DNA of 64,000 bases from Clostridium_AI sp964409685 (lineage in GTDB: Bacteria > Bacillota > Clostridia > Lachnospirales > Lachnospiraceae), in NCBI GenBank assembly GCA_964409685.1, contig CAYPEJ010000002.1, forward strand, positions 186,001 through 250,000, written 5' to 3'. A program made the position numbers and the translations under genes. A model generated the notes under the pieces. The model saw only the letters and a list, made by a program, of their open reading frames with translations, ran no database searches and was not told the origin of the DNA. This document shows positions 48,602 to 60,500 of this stretch, one piece after another. How positions within the stretch are numbered: position 1 is the stretch's first letter; each line of letters starts with the position of its first letter.

Positions 48602-51600
48602 ATGGGAAAATCAAATGCAATCGTATTTCATACAATTATTCGATTTGATGACTTTATAGTTCGAGACCACAGGGTACATGATGTTCGAATTATGCCAGGT
48701 GTAACGTTCTTAGATATTATTTATCGTGGTATGGATGTAGCTGGATTCGATGTGAATAATGTTTATGTCAAAAATATCGTATTCCAAGAACCAATTGCAG
48801 TGACAGAAGAGTATGATAAAAAGATTGAAGTTAAGATAGAAAAGCAAGATGCTATTGGGATTATTACAGTTCGAAGTTTGAAAATGAAAGGGGATAATAT
48901 CTTTAGTGAGGAATGGGATAACAACTTATCAGGAGAGCTTCATTTTGGAAATCCAATGCGTGGAAAAACAGTTGACATCCAATCGTTAAAGGCAAATGCT
49001 GATAACATTATGGATATGGATGAAGCATATTCATTCACTAGAAAAGGAAATATTAAGCATTTTGACTTTATGAAGGTGAATGGAAAAATCTATGAAGGAG
49101 AAGGATACATTTTATCCGAACATCAATTAAGTAATATTGCGTTAGAACATTATAAGGAATTTTATTTACATCCAGCACATATGGATTCATCTACAATTGT
49201 GCCAGCGATTTTGCTATTTAAAGATCCGATGTTAAAGGATGCAAATGAACATAATATGCAACCGTTTATTCCAATTTTCATGGATTCCTTTTATGCCAAT
49301 GGCAGAATTACAGAAATGTGTTATGTATTAGTACAGCAGGAACATGTTAAGGTAGCGGGTACAAAAGATATTGTTTACATTGACATTGAGATTTACAACG
49401 AAGATGGGGAATTACTTGCCTGCATTCAAAGATTGGCAAATAAGAGAATTCGCTCACAGAATTTAATTACAAAACTTGAAGTGGTAAATAAATCAGATGA
49501 AATGCTTGAAAAAACAGAGAAAAAGCAGGAAGTTGTACCGACAAAGCATCAGTCTTTACAAACAAAAGAAGATGTCATTCAATACTTAAAAACAATCGTT
49601 GCAAGTGAAATGAATATAGATAGTACATCCATTGAAGAAGAAGTGGGATTTTATGATATGGGATTAGAATCTACCAACTTACTTCATGTTGTAAAACGTA
49701 TCGAAGAGAGCTTGCAAGTACAACTATATCCAACCTTATTATTCGAGTATAGTAATATAAAGGAATTAGCAGGGTATTTGGATGAGGAATACAAAGATAG
49801 TGTGTATGGTGCGTTGATGAATCAAATGCCTGAAACAACAGATGTGGAAGAACAAGCAGGAGTAGCAGAATTATCGGAAACAGAAACACCAGAACCATCT
49901 GTTACAGAATCTTTGTCATTGCTTGAATTAGTGGAAAAAGAGTTAATTTGCATTATTCAAAATGTAGTGGAAGATGATACATTTGAGGTTTCTGTAGAAG
50001 AAGGATATTATGACCAAGGTTTAGACTCAGGTAATTTAATGGATATTGTAAAAAGGATTGAAACTACATTTCAAGTCCAATTGTATCCAACCTTGTTATT
50101 TGAGTACAATACAGTTACAGCACTTGCTGAGTATTTAGTAGAAGAATTCCATGAGAAAGTTGCAGAGAAATACGAAAAGGAAAAAGGGAAAGCTCAGACA
50201 AAAACTCAGAATGATGTGAAAATAGAAACTCCAATACAATCCAACGATTCCATCCAAGTAGAACATCTAACCCCACAAACTGAATATTCCGACGATGATA
50301 TTGCTGTAATTGGTTTATGTGGAAAATATCCAGAGGCAGATAACATTGAGGAATTCTGGGAAAACCTAAAGGCAGGAAAAGATTGTATTACGGAAGTACC
50401 AAAAGATCGTTGGGATCACAGCCAATATTATTGTGAAGAAAAAGATATCCTAGGTAAAAGTTATAGTAAATGGGGAGGATTTCTTCGAGATGTAGATAAA
50501 TTTGACCCACTATTTTTCCATATCGCACCAAAGGAAGCTGAGTTTATTGACCCACAAGAGAGAATTTTTCTTGAAAATGTATACGGAACATTAGAAGATG
50601 CAGGCTACACAAAAGAGAAAATTGGTGGAAGAAAAGTTGGTGTATATGTAGGCGTTATGTGGGGACAGTATCAAATGTTAGAAGGAAATATAGATGGGGT
50701 TGCCATATCCCCAATTTCCTTCTATGCATCCATAGCCAATCGAATCTCCTACTACTTTAATTTGAAAGGTCCAAGTATTGCATTGGATACCATGTGTTCC
50801 TCTTCGCTCACAACCATTCATCTAGCATGTGAAAGTATACGAAGTGGTGAATCAGAAATGGCACTTGCTGGTGGTGTTAACGTAACTGTTCATCCGAATA
50901 AATATATTTTCTTAAGCCAACAGCATTTTGCATCGAGTGAAGGAAAGTGTCGTGCTTTTGGAGAAGGTGGAGACGGTTATGTATGCGGAGAAGGTGTTGG
51001 TTCTGTTCTCTTGAAATCGCTGAAGAAGGCAAAAGCAGATGGAGATAGAATTTATGGAGTGATCAAAGCTTCTTCTATCAATGCAGGAGGTAGAAGTAGT
51101 GGATTTACTGTACCAAATCAGGCAGCCCAGAGTGATTTAATTGAAGAAACCTTACAGAAGGGAAATATAGATCCAAGAACCATTTCTTATATTGAAGCAC
51201 ATGGAACAGGAACAGCATTAGGTGATCCAATTGAGATTGCGGCACTCCATAAAGTGTTTAAAAAGTATACTGCAGATACGGGATTCTGTGCAGTTGGTTC
51301 TGTAAAATCCAATATTGGACACTTAGAATCCGCAGCAGGAATCGCATCCTTTACAAAAGCTATTTTACAGCTTTATCATAAAAAGCTAGTTCCGACCTTA
51401 CATGCAAGTGAAACAAACAGAAAAATAGATTTTGATAAAACAGCATTTTATGTAAATCAAAAGTTGGTTGATTGGAATACAGAATTCGATCAGCCAAGAA
51501 GATTGGCAATTAGCTCATTTGGAGCAGGCGGAGCCAATGCACATATGATCTTGGAAGAATATCAAGAGCCAAGAAGTAGTGTCAATAGAGGTAGAACGAA

Positions 51601-54600
51601 TCAGAAATATCCGATTCTAGTATCTGCAAGAGATAAACAGCGATTACAAGATCTAGTGGCACAATTGATAGAATATGTACAGAAAAAGAAACAGGAAGAA
51701 GAGTATAGTCTAGAAAATATTTCGTATACACTTTGTATTGGAAGAGAAGCCATGCAGGAGAGAGTCGCTTTTCTAGCTGGTGATATTCAAGAACTATTAG
51801 ATGGATTATTAAATATTCAGAACGAGCAATATCACAAAGGAAATCTAGTAAGTGGCAATATATTTGAAAACCGAAGCGATCGAAAACAACAAGTGGAAGC
51901 TGCAATAAAACAAAAGGATGTTGCAACATTAATTCAATTATGGGCAAAAGGAAGTAATGTACATTGGAATACCATTTTCCAAGAAAACACTTATCGAATC
52001 GTTAGCTTGCCTACCTACCCATTTGCAAGGGAGCGTTACTGGGTTTCGAATACACATAGCAATAAGAAGAGTTATGGAGATGTACCAAGTTTACATCCTT
52101 TTATTGATTTAAATGCATCTGATTTTTATGCACAAAAATATAAGAAGACTTTATATGGAAATGAACCATATCTATGTGACCATGTGATTAACGGAGACAA
52201 AGTACTTCCAGCAGTAGTGTATTTGGAAATGATTCGTGCGTCAGTAGAACAAGCAATGCCAGCAAACGTAGTAACATCTTTGGAAGAAGTGGTATTACTA
52301 CAGCCAATTGTAGTGAGAAATGAAGCAGTGGAAGTGTGTATCAAGTTAGTTCCAGAAGATGGGAAAGTTGCCTTTGAGATTTGTACAGATGATGGAAAAT
52401 GTATGCATTCAACAGGAAAAGTGGTGTATCGTGCCAATGAAGTAGTAGAGGCTGCATCAGAAAAATTAGAAAAACTAGAATTTGTACAAGCTAGGGAGCA
52501 GGCAGAGCAAGTCATACCAGGGAAAAACATATATACAGAATTCAAAGATGCTGGTTTTCAATATGGTGATTCATTGCGAGCTGTTCAAAATGTTTTTGTA
52601 AGCAATGGCGAAGTAATTGCTGAATTAGAGCAGAATGAGGCAATGAAACCATATGAGGCACTAAAAATTCATCCATCTATTGTGGATTCCTCCCTGCAAG
52701 TTGTATCCGTTTTATCGGTATTAAATAATGTACAAAAAGATAAAGTATTTTTACCATATGCATTTCAAGAGATTCAGTTACGAAAGGTATGTACGAAAAA
52801 GGCATATGTATGGGCAAGAAAGTCAAGTGTTATGCCAAAAGATTCGAATACACTTCATTATGATATTACGATCTATGATGCAGAATATGAACCAGCTATC
52901 GTGATACGCGGATTTTCATTGCGAAGTGTGAAACAGGAAAATGCGAAGAAAAATATTTTATTACAGCCAAGTTGGATAGAGAAACCTTTAGAAGTGACTT
53001 CTGTTGGAAAAGATAAGATTCTTCTTCTATTCGATGATAATCGAGACTTGTTCCGTGCAATAAAAGAACAAGGAAATTATGATAAGGTGATTCGTATTCA
53101 TTGTGGAATGAATTTTGAACAAGTAGAAGACGGATATGCAATTCAAGCAGATAATGGAGAAGATTTTAGAAAAGTACTAAAAGACTTACAAGAAAGAAAC
53201 ATAAAAGTAGAGCACATTTTATGGAATCAGAATCCATTCCAACAGGAACAAAGGGAGGAAGTATCTACAAACGAATGGAACCAACGATTCCTTTCCATAT
53301 TAGATATCTTACAATCTTTGATGAGGACAAAAATGGCAAAAGGTGTGTCCTGCATCTATTTAGCTCATATGCAAGAAAATATGGATGCTATGAAGCGAGC
53401 AGTTGCTGCCATTTGCAAAACATTGCAATTTGAAAATAAAAATATGGATTTTCGTTATGTAGAGATTGAAGATTCCATTGTAGAACATGTTTCTCAGATT
53501 TTAAATGAATATGGTCAAAAAGAGGATATCGAGATTCGATACAACAATAAGAAACGTTATGTTCGTACATTAGAAGAACTTCCAGTAGTAGAGCAAGAAC
53601 AAGAATTCAAAGAGATAAAGGAAGATGGAGTCTATATCATAACAGGCGGTGCAGGTGGTTTAGGAAAAATATTTGCAGAATACCTAGCGCATACAAGTGC
53701 ATGCAATATTATATTAACAGGGCGTTCCAAAGAAAATGAGAAGATAACCAGTTTCTTAAAGAACATCAATGCTACAGGAAAGGCAAATGTATCCTATCTG
53801 CCAGCGGATGTGACAGACTATGAAAGCGTGTGTCAGTTGGTTCAAAAAAGTAAAGAAAAATTTGGAAGAATCAATGGCTTGATACATAGTGCGGGAGTGC
53901 TAAAAGACTCTATGATGATTCGAAAAGAACCAAATGATGCAAGAGCAGTTTTGCAACCTAAGATATGTGGTTCCGTATATTTGGATCGAGCTACAAAAGA
54001 CGAACCATTAGACTTTTTTGTTCTATTTTCATCCAATGCAGCCATTACAGGAAACATGGGACAAAGTGACTATGCATTTGGAAATGCATTTATGGACGAG
54101 TTCGTAGAATGGAGAAAGAAACAGAACAGAGTAGGAAAATCCATTTCCATCAACTGGCCATTGTGGAAAGATGGTGGTATGCATATTGACACAAAAATGG
54201 TTCAAGAAATGGAAAAGGCAACTGGGGTAAGTCCATTAGAAAAAGAAGCGGGAATTGATGCATTTGTAACTGCATTGCAGAATGGATATTCTAGAATGGT
54301 TGTATTTTATGGAGATGTAAACCGCATTCGAACTGCAATTGGTTTAAGTAGTTCTGGTACAAAACATGTAGAAGTAAAACAAGAAAGTGTACAGAGTAGT
54401 GCAAGTGTCGAAGATAGAAAGATATTGCAGATAAAAACCGTGAAATATTTAAAAGAAATGCTTGGAAAAGAGATTGGATTAGAGGCATCAAAGATTCATG
54501 AATTAGAACCATTGGAGATGTATGGGATTGATTCAGTTCGAATTTTAAGCCTAACAAAATCTCTGGAGAGAGATTTTGGTGAACTATCCAAAACTCTATT

Positions 54601-57586
54601 TTTCGAATATCAGACTATAAAAGAATTAAGTGAATATTTATTAGAAAATCACATCGAACAACTAAGCAAGATGTTCCAATTAGAACCAGCTCAAAGTACT
54701 AAGAGTGTACCAGAAGAAACAAAACAATCCAATCAAGTGACAGAACAAAAGCTTCGTTCCATTCTTACTAGAAAAGGAACACAACAAGAAAAGAAAATAG
54801 CGAATAGCAATGGGGATGTTGCGATTATTGGATTAAGTGGAATGTATCCAGAGGCAGATAATTTGGAGCAGTTTTGGATGAACCTAAAAAATAGTGTGGA
54901 TTGTATTGTAGAGATTCCAGAAGAACGTTGGGACCATAGTAAATTTTATGATCCAGACAAGAAGAAACAAGGAAAGACATATGCGAAGTGGGGCGGATTC
55001 TTGAAAGACTATAAATCCTTTGACCCAATGTTCTTTCATATAAGTCCAATTGAAGCGGAATTTACTGATCCACAGGAACGCTTATTCTTACAAACTGCTT
55101 GGAGTGCAGTAGAAGATGCAGCATATACCAAGAAAGAATTAAGCAAATATAAAGTGGGTGTATATGTAGGTGTTATGTCAGGACAGTATCAATTTTATGG
55201 AGTAGAGGAATCTCAAAATGAGAACGGAATGGCACTTAGTTCCTCCTATTCCTCAATTGCAAATAGAGTTTCATACACCCTAAATCTACACGGACCAAGC
55301 TTGGCAGTCGATACGATGTGTTCTTCCTCAATTACAGCAATTAAAATGGCACTACTTAGCATTTTAGGTGACGAATGTGACATGGCAATTGCAGGCGGTG
55401 TAAATCTAAATTTACATCCAAATAAATACATTCAATTGGCACAAGGAAAGTTCGCATCAACAGATGGCAGATGTAGAAGTTTTGGAGAAGGTGGAGACGG
55501 CTATGTACCAGGAGAAGGTGTTGGTGCGGTTGTATTAAAAAGGCTCGATCAGGCAATCGAACATGGTGACCATATCTATGGAGTGATTAAGGGATGTTCG
55601 ATTAATCATGGAGGAAAGACCAATGGATATTCTGTACCGAATCCAAATGCACAATCAGATGTTATCGAAGAAGCATTAGAACAAGCACAGATTGATGCAA
55701 GAACGGTGAACTATATAGAAGCACATGGAACGGGAACTTCACTAGGAGATCCAATCGAGATAACAGGATTGAAGAAGGCATTTTCAAAATACACTAACGA
55801 TACACAATTCTGTTCCATAGGTTCTTTGAAATCCAATATAGGTCATTTAGAATCAGCAGCAGGAATTGCTTCCATTACAAAGGTACTTTTACAAATGAAA
55901 TACGGAAAACTAGTTCCTTCTCTACATTCGAAGATAAGTAATCCGAATATTGACTTTGAACATTCACCATTTTATATACAACATGACCTAGAAGACTGGA
56001 AACCAGTTATATTAGAGGAAGACGGAGTGGAAGTGGTTTATCCAAGAAGAGCGGGAATAAGCTGTTTTGGAGCAGGTGGTTCCAATGGACATATTATATT
56101 AGAAGAATATGTTCAAGATGCAGAAATCAAAAAAGGCACTACTACAAATGATAAGCAATTATTCCTTTTATCAGCAAGAAGTCAAGAAGCACTATTACAG
56201 TATGCAGAAAAAATGGTAGGGTTTATCAAACAAGTAAATTGGAAGGAAGAATCCTTTGAACAGTTCCTTTATACATTACAAGTAGGTCGAGAATCCTTTG
56301 AAGAGAGACTTGCAATCGTTAGTTCCAGTGTAGATGAGTTATTAAGTGTACTAGAACAATTTATCAAAGGAAACAAGGAGATAGAAGTACTTTTCACTGG
56401 AAATGAAAGTACAAAACAGAAATACGCCTTCTTAATTGATGAAGAATATCAAGACCTAATTATCACAAAAGCAATGGAAGAAAAGAATTGTGAGAAACTG
56501 GCGAAGTTCTGGGTAAATGGAATGGATTTCGATTGGGACAAGTTATATGTGGGACAGAAGAGAAACAAAATGTCATTGCCAACCTATCCATTTGCAAAAG
56601 AAGAATATTGGGTGCCATTGAAGAAGGGAGAAAAGAAGCGTTCCAATACAGAGAAAAGTGTATCCGTCCTTCATCCGATGTTAGATGCCAATCAATCTAC
56701 CCTTTATGATGTGAAGTTTACCAAGCATCTAGACTATCAACAGTACTATTTAAATGAGCATCGTGTAAATGGAAAGAAAGTGTTGCCAGCAGTTGCATAT
56801 TTAGAGATGGCGAGAGCAGCAGGAACGATTGCATTAGAAAAACCAGTTACGACAGTTCAAGGGGTAAGATGGATTCACGCAATTGAAGAAGAGAAGGTTG
56901 AAGATATATCTATAAACTTTGAAGTAAATGAAGACAACATAGAATTCTTGGTGAAGGCAGACGAAGGGCAAGAAATTGTATTTGCCAAAGGAAGTGTTGG
57001 AACAGAGACACCGATACAAGAGACCATTTCTATAAAAGAAAAGATGGCGCAATGCATTTATCGAGAATCAAAAGAAACGTTCTATCGTCGGTTTGGAGAA
57101 GGAAGCATTGAATACGGAAGACATTTTCAATGTATGGACGAAGTGGTATATACAGAGGATTGGGCAGTTGGAAAAATAACAATTCCAAAAGATATCTTGG
57201 TTCAAGATGCCTATGTATTACATCCATGTGTGCTAGATGTGGCATTACAAAGTATAGCATGTTTACTAGGAAATGAAGGTGGGTATGTACCAGCAGGAGT
57301 TGAGTCAGTAGTGCTTCATAAGCAAGACATTTCAGAAGCAATGTATTTATACACAGTAAAAGAAAACATCCTGAATACATCTCAAGAAGTATGCTTTTCT
57401 TGCTATATTGTTTCAGAAGATGGCGCTGTGCTGGTATCACTTCAACAAGTTATTATGAAAAAGATAGCCAATAGGGTGTTGCAGACGAAACAAGATAGTC
57501 TATTAGCCAGTCTCTTAGCGGATGTTGTATCGAAAAAGATAAGTGTAGAAGAAACAGAAAAAATTTTGGGGGAATTTTATGAATAA
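48602..57586 (+). CDS. P8: trans-AT PKS, DH'-ACP-ACP-KS12-DH-KR-ACP-KS13-DH
   Basis: 2994 residues; AAGGAGAGAG precedes ATG 48602, 11 bases after P7. Domains: DH' 8-290 (His23 in the same H-x3-D-x4-P as P2; M-D-S-S-T-I site), completing the KS11 module; tandem ACPs 322-400 (Ser357, in an unusual G-L-E-S, Glu for Asp) and 440-522 (Ser476, GLDSG), with no KR between; KS12 567-990 (Cys732, DTMCSSS); DH 1163-1445 (His1194, D-S-S-L-Q, likely active); KR 1450-1920 (B-type Asp, Y-A-F-G-N); ACP 1940-2030 (Ser1978); KS13 2072-2500 (Cys2240, DTMCSSS); DH 2687-2955 (His2720, L-D-V-A-L-Q, likely active); docking hairpin 2963-2994. The KR for the last module is on P9. The layout repeats the P2 beginning and the P4 end, as expected from module duplication and reshuffling. 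Confidence 0.9.
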   Translation: MGKSNAIVFHTIIRFDDFIVRDHRVHDVRIMPGVTFLDIIYRGMDVAGFDVNNVYVKNIVFQEPIAVTEEYDKKIEVKIEKQDAIGIITVRSLKMKGDNIFSEEWDNNLSGELHFGNPMRGKTVDIQSLKANADNIMDMDEAYSFTRKGNIKHFDFMKVNGKIYEGEGYILSEHQLSNIALEHYKEFYLHPAHMDSSTIVPAILLFKDPMLKDANEHNMQPFIPIFMDSFYANGRITEMCYVLVQQEHVKVAGTKDIVYIDIEIYNEDGELLACIQRLANKRIRSQNLITKLEVVNKSDEMLEKTEKKQEVVPTKHQSLQTKEDVIQYLKTIVASEMNIDSTSIEEEVGFYDMGLESTNLLHVVKRIEESLQVQLYPTLLFEYSNIKELAGYLDEEYKDSVYGALMNQMPETTDVEEQAGVAELSETETPEPSVTESLSLLELVEKELICIIQNVVEDDTFEVSVEEGYYDQGLDSGNLMDIVKRIETTFQVQLYPTLLFEYNTVTALAEYLVEEFHEKVAEKYEKEKGKAQTKTQNDVKIETPIQSNDSIQVEHLTPQTEYSDDDIAVIGLCGKYPEADNIEEFWENLKAGKDCITEVPKDRWDHSQYYCEEKDILGKSYSKWGGFLRDVDKFDPLFFHIAPKEAEFIDPQERIFLENVYGTLEDAGYTKEKIGGRKVGVYVGVMWGQYQMLEGNIDGVAISPISFYASIANRISYYFNLKGPSIALDTMCSSSLTTIHLACESIRSGESEMALAGGVNVTVHPNKYIFLSQQHFASSEGKCRAFGEGGDGYVCGEGVGSVLLKSLKKAKADGDRIYGVIKASSINAGGRSSGFTVPNQAAQSDLIEETLQKGNIDPRTISYIEAHGTGTALGDPIEIAALHKVFKKYTADTGFCAVGSVKSNIGHLESAAGIASFTKAILQLYHKKLVPTLHASETNRKIDFDKTAFYVNQKLVDWNTEFDQPRRLAISSFGAGGANAHMILEEYQEPRSSVNRGRTNQKYPILVSARDKQRLQDLVAQLIEYVQKKKQEEEYSLENISYTLCIGREAMQERVAFLAGDIQELLDGLLNIQNEQYHKGNLVSGNIFENRSDRKQQVEAAIKQKDVATLIQLWAKGSNVHWNTIFQENTYRIVSLPTYPFARERYWVSNTHSNKKSYGDVPSLHPFIDLNASDFYAQKYKKTLYGNEPYLCDHVINGDKVLPAVVYLEMIRASVEQAMPANVVTSLEEVVLLQPIVVRNEAVEVCIKLVPEDGKVAFEICTDDGKCMHSTGKVVYRANEVVEAASEKLEKLEFVQAREQAEQVIPGKNIYTEFKDAGFQYGDSLRAVQNVFVSNGEVIAELEQNEAMKPYEALKIHPSIVDSSLQVVSVLSVLNNVQKDKVFLPYAFQEIQLRKVCTKKAYVWARKSSVMPKDSNTLHYDITIYDAEYEPAIVIRGFSLRSVKQENAKKNILLQPSWIEKPLEVTSVGKDKILLLFDDNRDLFRAIKEQGNYDKVIRIHCGMNFEQVEDGYAIQADNGEDFRKVLKDLQERNIKVEHILWNQNPFQQEQREEVSTNEWNQRFLSILDILQSLMRTKMAKGVSCIYLAHMQENMDAMKRAVAAICKTLQFENKNMDFRYVEIEDSIVEHVSQILNEYGQKEDIEIRYNNKKRYVRTLEELPVVEQEQEFKEIKEDGVYIITGGAGGLGKIFAEYLAHTSACNIILTGRSKENEKITSFLKNINATGKANVSYLPADVTDYESVCQLVQKSKEKFGRINGLIHSAGVLKDSMMIRKEPNDARAVLQPKICGSVYLDRATKDEPLDFFVLFSSNAAITGNMGQSDYAFGNAFMDEFVEWRKKQNRVGKSISINWPLWKDGGMHIDTKMVQEMEKATGVSPLEKEAGIDAFVTALQNGYSRMVVFYGDVNRIRTAIGLSSSGTKHVEVKQESVQSSASVEDRKILQIKTVKYLKEMLGKEIGLEASKIHELEPLEMYGIDSVRILSLTKSLERDFGELSKTLFFEYQTIKELSEYLLENHIEQLSKMFQLEPAQSTKSVPEETKQSNQVTEQKLRSILTRKGTQQEKKIANSNGDVAIIGLSGMYPEADNLEQFWMNLKNSVDCIVEIPEERWDHSKFYDPDKKKQGKTYAKWGGFLKDYKSFDPMFFHISPIEAEFTDPQERLFLQTAWSAVEDAAYTKKELSKYKVGVYVGVMSGQYQFYGVEESQNENGMALSSSYSSIANRVSYTLNLHGPSLAVDTMCSSSITAIKMALLSILGDECDMAIAGGVNLNLHPNKYIQLAQGKFASTDGRCRSFGEGGDGYVPGEGVGAVVLKRLDQAIEHGDHIYGVIKGCSINHGGKTNGYSVPNPNAQSDVIEEALEQAQIDARTVNYIEAHGTGTSLGDPIEITGLKKAFSKYTNDTQFCSIGSLKSNIGHLESAAGIASITKVLLQMKYGKLVPSLHSKISNPNIDFEHSPFYIQHDLEDWKPVILEEDGVEVVYPRRAGISCFGAGGSNGHIILEEYVQDAEIKKGTTTNDKQLFLLSARSQEALLQYAEKMVGFIKQVNWKEESFEQFLYTLQVGRESFEERLAIVSSSVDELLSVLEQFIKGNKEIEVLFTGNESTKQKYAFLIDEEYQDLIITKAMEEKNCEKLAKFWVNGMDFDWDKLYVGQKRNKMSLPTYPFAKEEYWVPLKKGEKKRSNTEKSVSVLHPMLDANQSTLYDVKFTKHLDYQQYYLNEHRVNGKKVLPAVAYLEMARAAGTIALEKPVTTVQGVRWIHAIEEEKVEDISINFEVNEDNIEFLVKADEGQEIVFAKGSVGTETPIQETISIKEKMAQCIYRESKETFYRRFGEGSIEYGRHFQCMDEVVYTEDWAVGKITIPKDILVQDAYVLHPCVLDVALQSIACLLGNEGGYVPAGVESVVLHKQDISEAMYLYTVKENILNTSQEVCFSCYIVSEDGAVLVSLQQVIMKKIANRVLQTKQDSLLASLLADVVSKKISVEETEKILGEFYE

Positions 57587-60500
57587 CCAAGATGTAATTG
57601 AAAAATTAAGTAGTGGTGAAATGTCAAAGGAAAAGGCATACGAACTCATCTGTCATAATCTTCTTCAAGCAGATGATAGAAAGCTCGATTACTATACATT
57701 AAAGTGGAATAGAGAAGAACTAGACGTTAAGAAAAACAAGCAGATGGAATTGCTTATTGTATTTTGCCTAGACAATTCTACTATGGATGTATTCCAAGCA
57801 TTAGAGAATACGCAAATTGTACAAGTTCTATTAAGCGATAGCTATAGGCAAGATGCAATGGGTTATCAAATTGATAGAAATTGTAAAGAAGACTATGCAA
57901 AGGTTTTTCAATCTCTACCATGCAATAAGGATTGTGTGAAACGTATTGTGTATTGTTGTACGGAAAATAAGAATACCCTTGAACACAATGGCACATTTGA
58001 AAACGTTAAAAGAGATTTGGAGAATAGCGCTTATTCCATTTTTCATATTTTTCAGTACTTATTAAGTCAAAAAGAAAAATTTGAATTCATTTATATTTAT
58101 AATCAACAAAAAGGAGAACAAAACCCTGTGTTTGCAGGGGTTTCTCCTATGTTAAAATCAATTGCCATGGAAACTAATTTATTTCATTGGAAAACAGTTG
58201 GAATTGATGAATGGAATCAAAACGTATTAAAAGAAATAGGTCAAGTTGATGACAAAGATGTACAATATCAAAATGGAATTCGAACTGTGAGAGGATTACA
58301 AGAGTATCCAAAGAAAGCGCAATTAGAGGAGACCGCATTTCGCTACAATGGAGTGTATTTGATTACTGGCGGTTTAGGTGGATTAGGCTATACATTTGCA
58401 AAATATCTGATACTACGGTATAAGGCAAATATTGTGTTATGTGGAAGAAGTCAATTAAATGCAGAAAAGAAACGATTATTAGAAGAACTGCAAGCTTATC
58501 ATACGCAAGTAGAATATGTTTGTTGTGATATTAATCAAGAAAGCTCAATACGTTCTTTGAAAGAGTATGCAGAAGAAAGATTCCACTGTATCAACGGAAT
58601 TATACATTGTGCAGGAGTTATTCGTGATGCATTTTTGCAAAACAAAAGTTTGGATGACTTTAAGACAGTATTACAACCAAAGGTTTTTGGAACGTTAGGA
58701 CTATTACATGTTTGGAATCAAGAAAAACTTGATTTTGTAGTACTATGTTCTTCTATTAGCGGATGTAATGGGAATGTTGGACAGTGCGACTATGCATTTA
58801 GCAATGCGGTTATGGATCAAATTGCGTTGCAAGGATATAAGAAAGGAAATATCCAACAAGTAATCTCCATCAATTGGCCTCTTTGGAAAAATGGAGGACT
58901 TAGTCTAGATGAAAAAACAATGGAGCAGTTAGTAAAGAAAACAGGCTTATTACCAATTACTAATTTAGAAGGAATTCAAATATTAGAGTATGCGTTAGGT
59001 CAGAAAGCCAAAGCGATTTTGCCAATTGTAACGGATGGTTTTGCAGCATCTAAGCATGTAACAATGAACCAACAGAAGGAACAAGGTAATAACGTTGCGA
59101 CTCAAAAGAAAGACGTTCAAATTGTTGAAAGAAAGGTAGTTCATACAAAGAGCAGTACAGAGTCCATGGCAAAACAATTAGAAGAACATTTACTAAATGT
59201 GTTCCAAGATGCCCTAAAGATACCGAAGGATAAATTAAAAGTGAACGAACCATTTCATCGTTATGGAATTGATTCTATTATGTCAACAGCAGTTACATCT
59301 GAACTGGAAACTGTATTTACCAATATTCCTGCAACCCTACTATTCGAGTGTCAGAATATCTTAGAACTAAAAGACTATTTGCTTGAAAATAATGGGGAAG
59401 AAGTGAAACAGCTTTTTGGTGTGGAAGAACAGATAGAAGAAGTGCAAGAAGAGTCAATTGTTAACACCCAAGTAAATATGCAAACAGAATATAAAAACAC
59501 ACCAAGAACTATGCGAAAACTTAAAAATGCATCGGTTGAAAAGAAGACAAGTGAAGATATTGCAATCATAGGTTTTAGTGGAAGATTTCCAATGGCAGAT
59601 AACTTGGATGAATTTTGGAATAAGATAAAAGACGGGAAAAATTGTGTATCGGAGATTCCAAGGGATAGATGGGATAGTGAGCAATATTATGATCCATCCA
59701 AACAAGATATAAACAAGAGCTTTACAAAATGGGGTGGATTCCTGAATTCAGTCAAAGAATTTGATTCTTTGTTTTTCAATATCGCACCAAGACAGGCAGA
59801 ATTGATGGATCCACAAGAAAGGTTATTGATAGAAGAAGCATGGCGCACGATAGAAGATGCAGGATATACGATAGAGGGATTAAGTGAAAAAGAAGTTGGA
59901 GTGTATGTAGGTGCTATGTATTCACAATATCAACTTTTTGCAGGAGCATCCAATTTGAAAAAGGATGCGATGATTCCAGGTTCTAATCTATCCGCATTTG
60001 CCAATCGTATTTCCTATTTATTTAACTTTAGAGGTCCAAGCTTAACCGTAGATAGCATGTGTTCTTCGGTATTTACAGGAATCCATTTAGCTTGTCAGGC
60101 GATAAAAGACGATGAGATTGATGTAGCATTAGTTGGTGGAGTTAACTTGTCTATTCATCCGAATAAATTTATCTCCTTATCTCAGACAGGCTTAATTTCC
60201 AGTACAGATAAGAGTATGAGTTTTGGAAAAGGTGGAGATGGCTATGTAGTTGGTGAAGGTGTTGGTGCCATATTATTAAAGAAATTAGAGGAAGCGGAAA
60301 AGGATGGCGATCACATTTACGCAGTCATCAAGGATTGTTCCATTTATCATAGTGGTACAACAAATGGCTATATGGTTCCAAGTCCAGTAGCCCAAGCACG
60401 AGTAATTGGAAAATCATTAGAAAAGGCAAAGATTCATCCAAATACAATTAGTTATGTGGAGGCACAAGCAACTGGTTCTGAGATGGGCGATCCATTGGAG

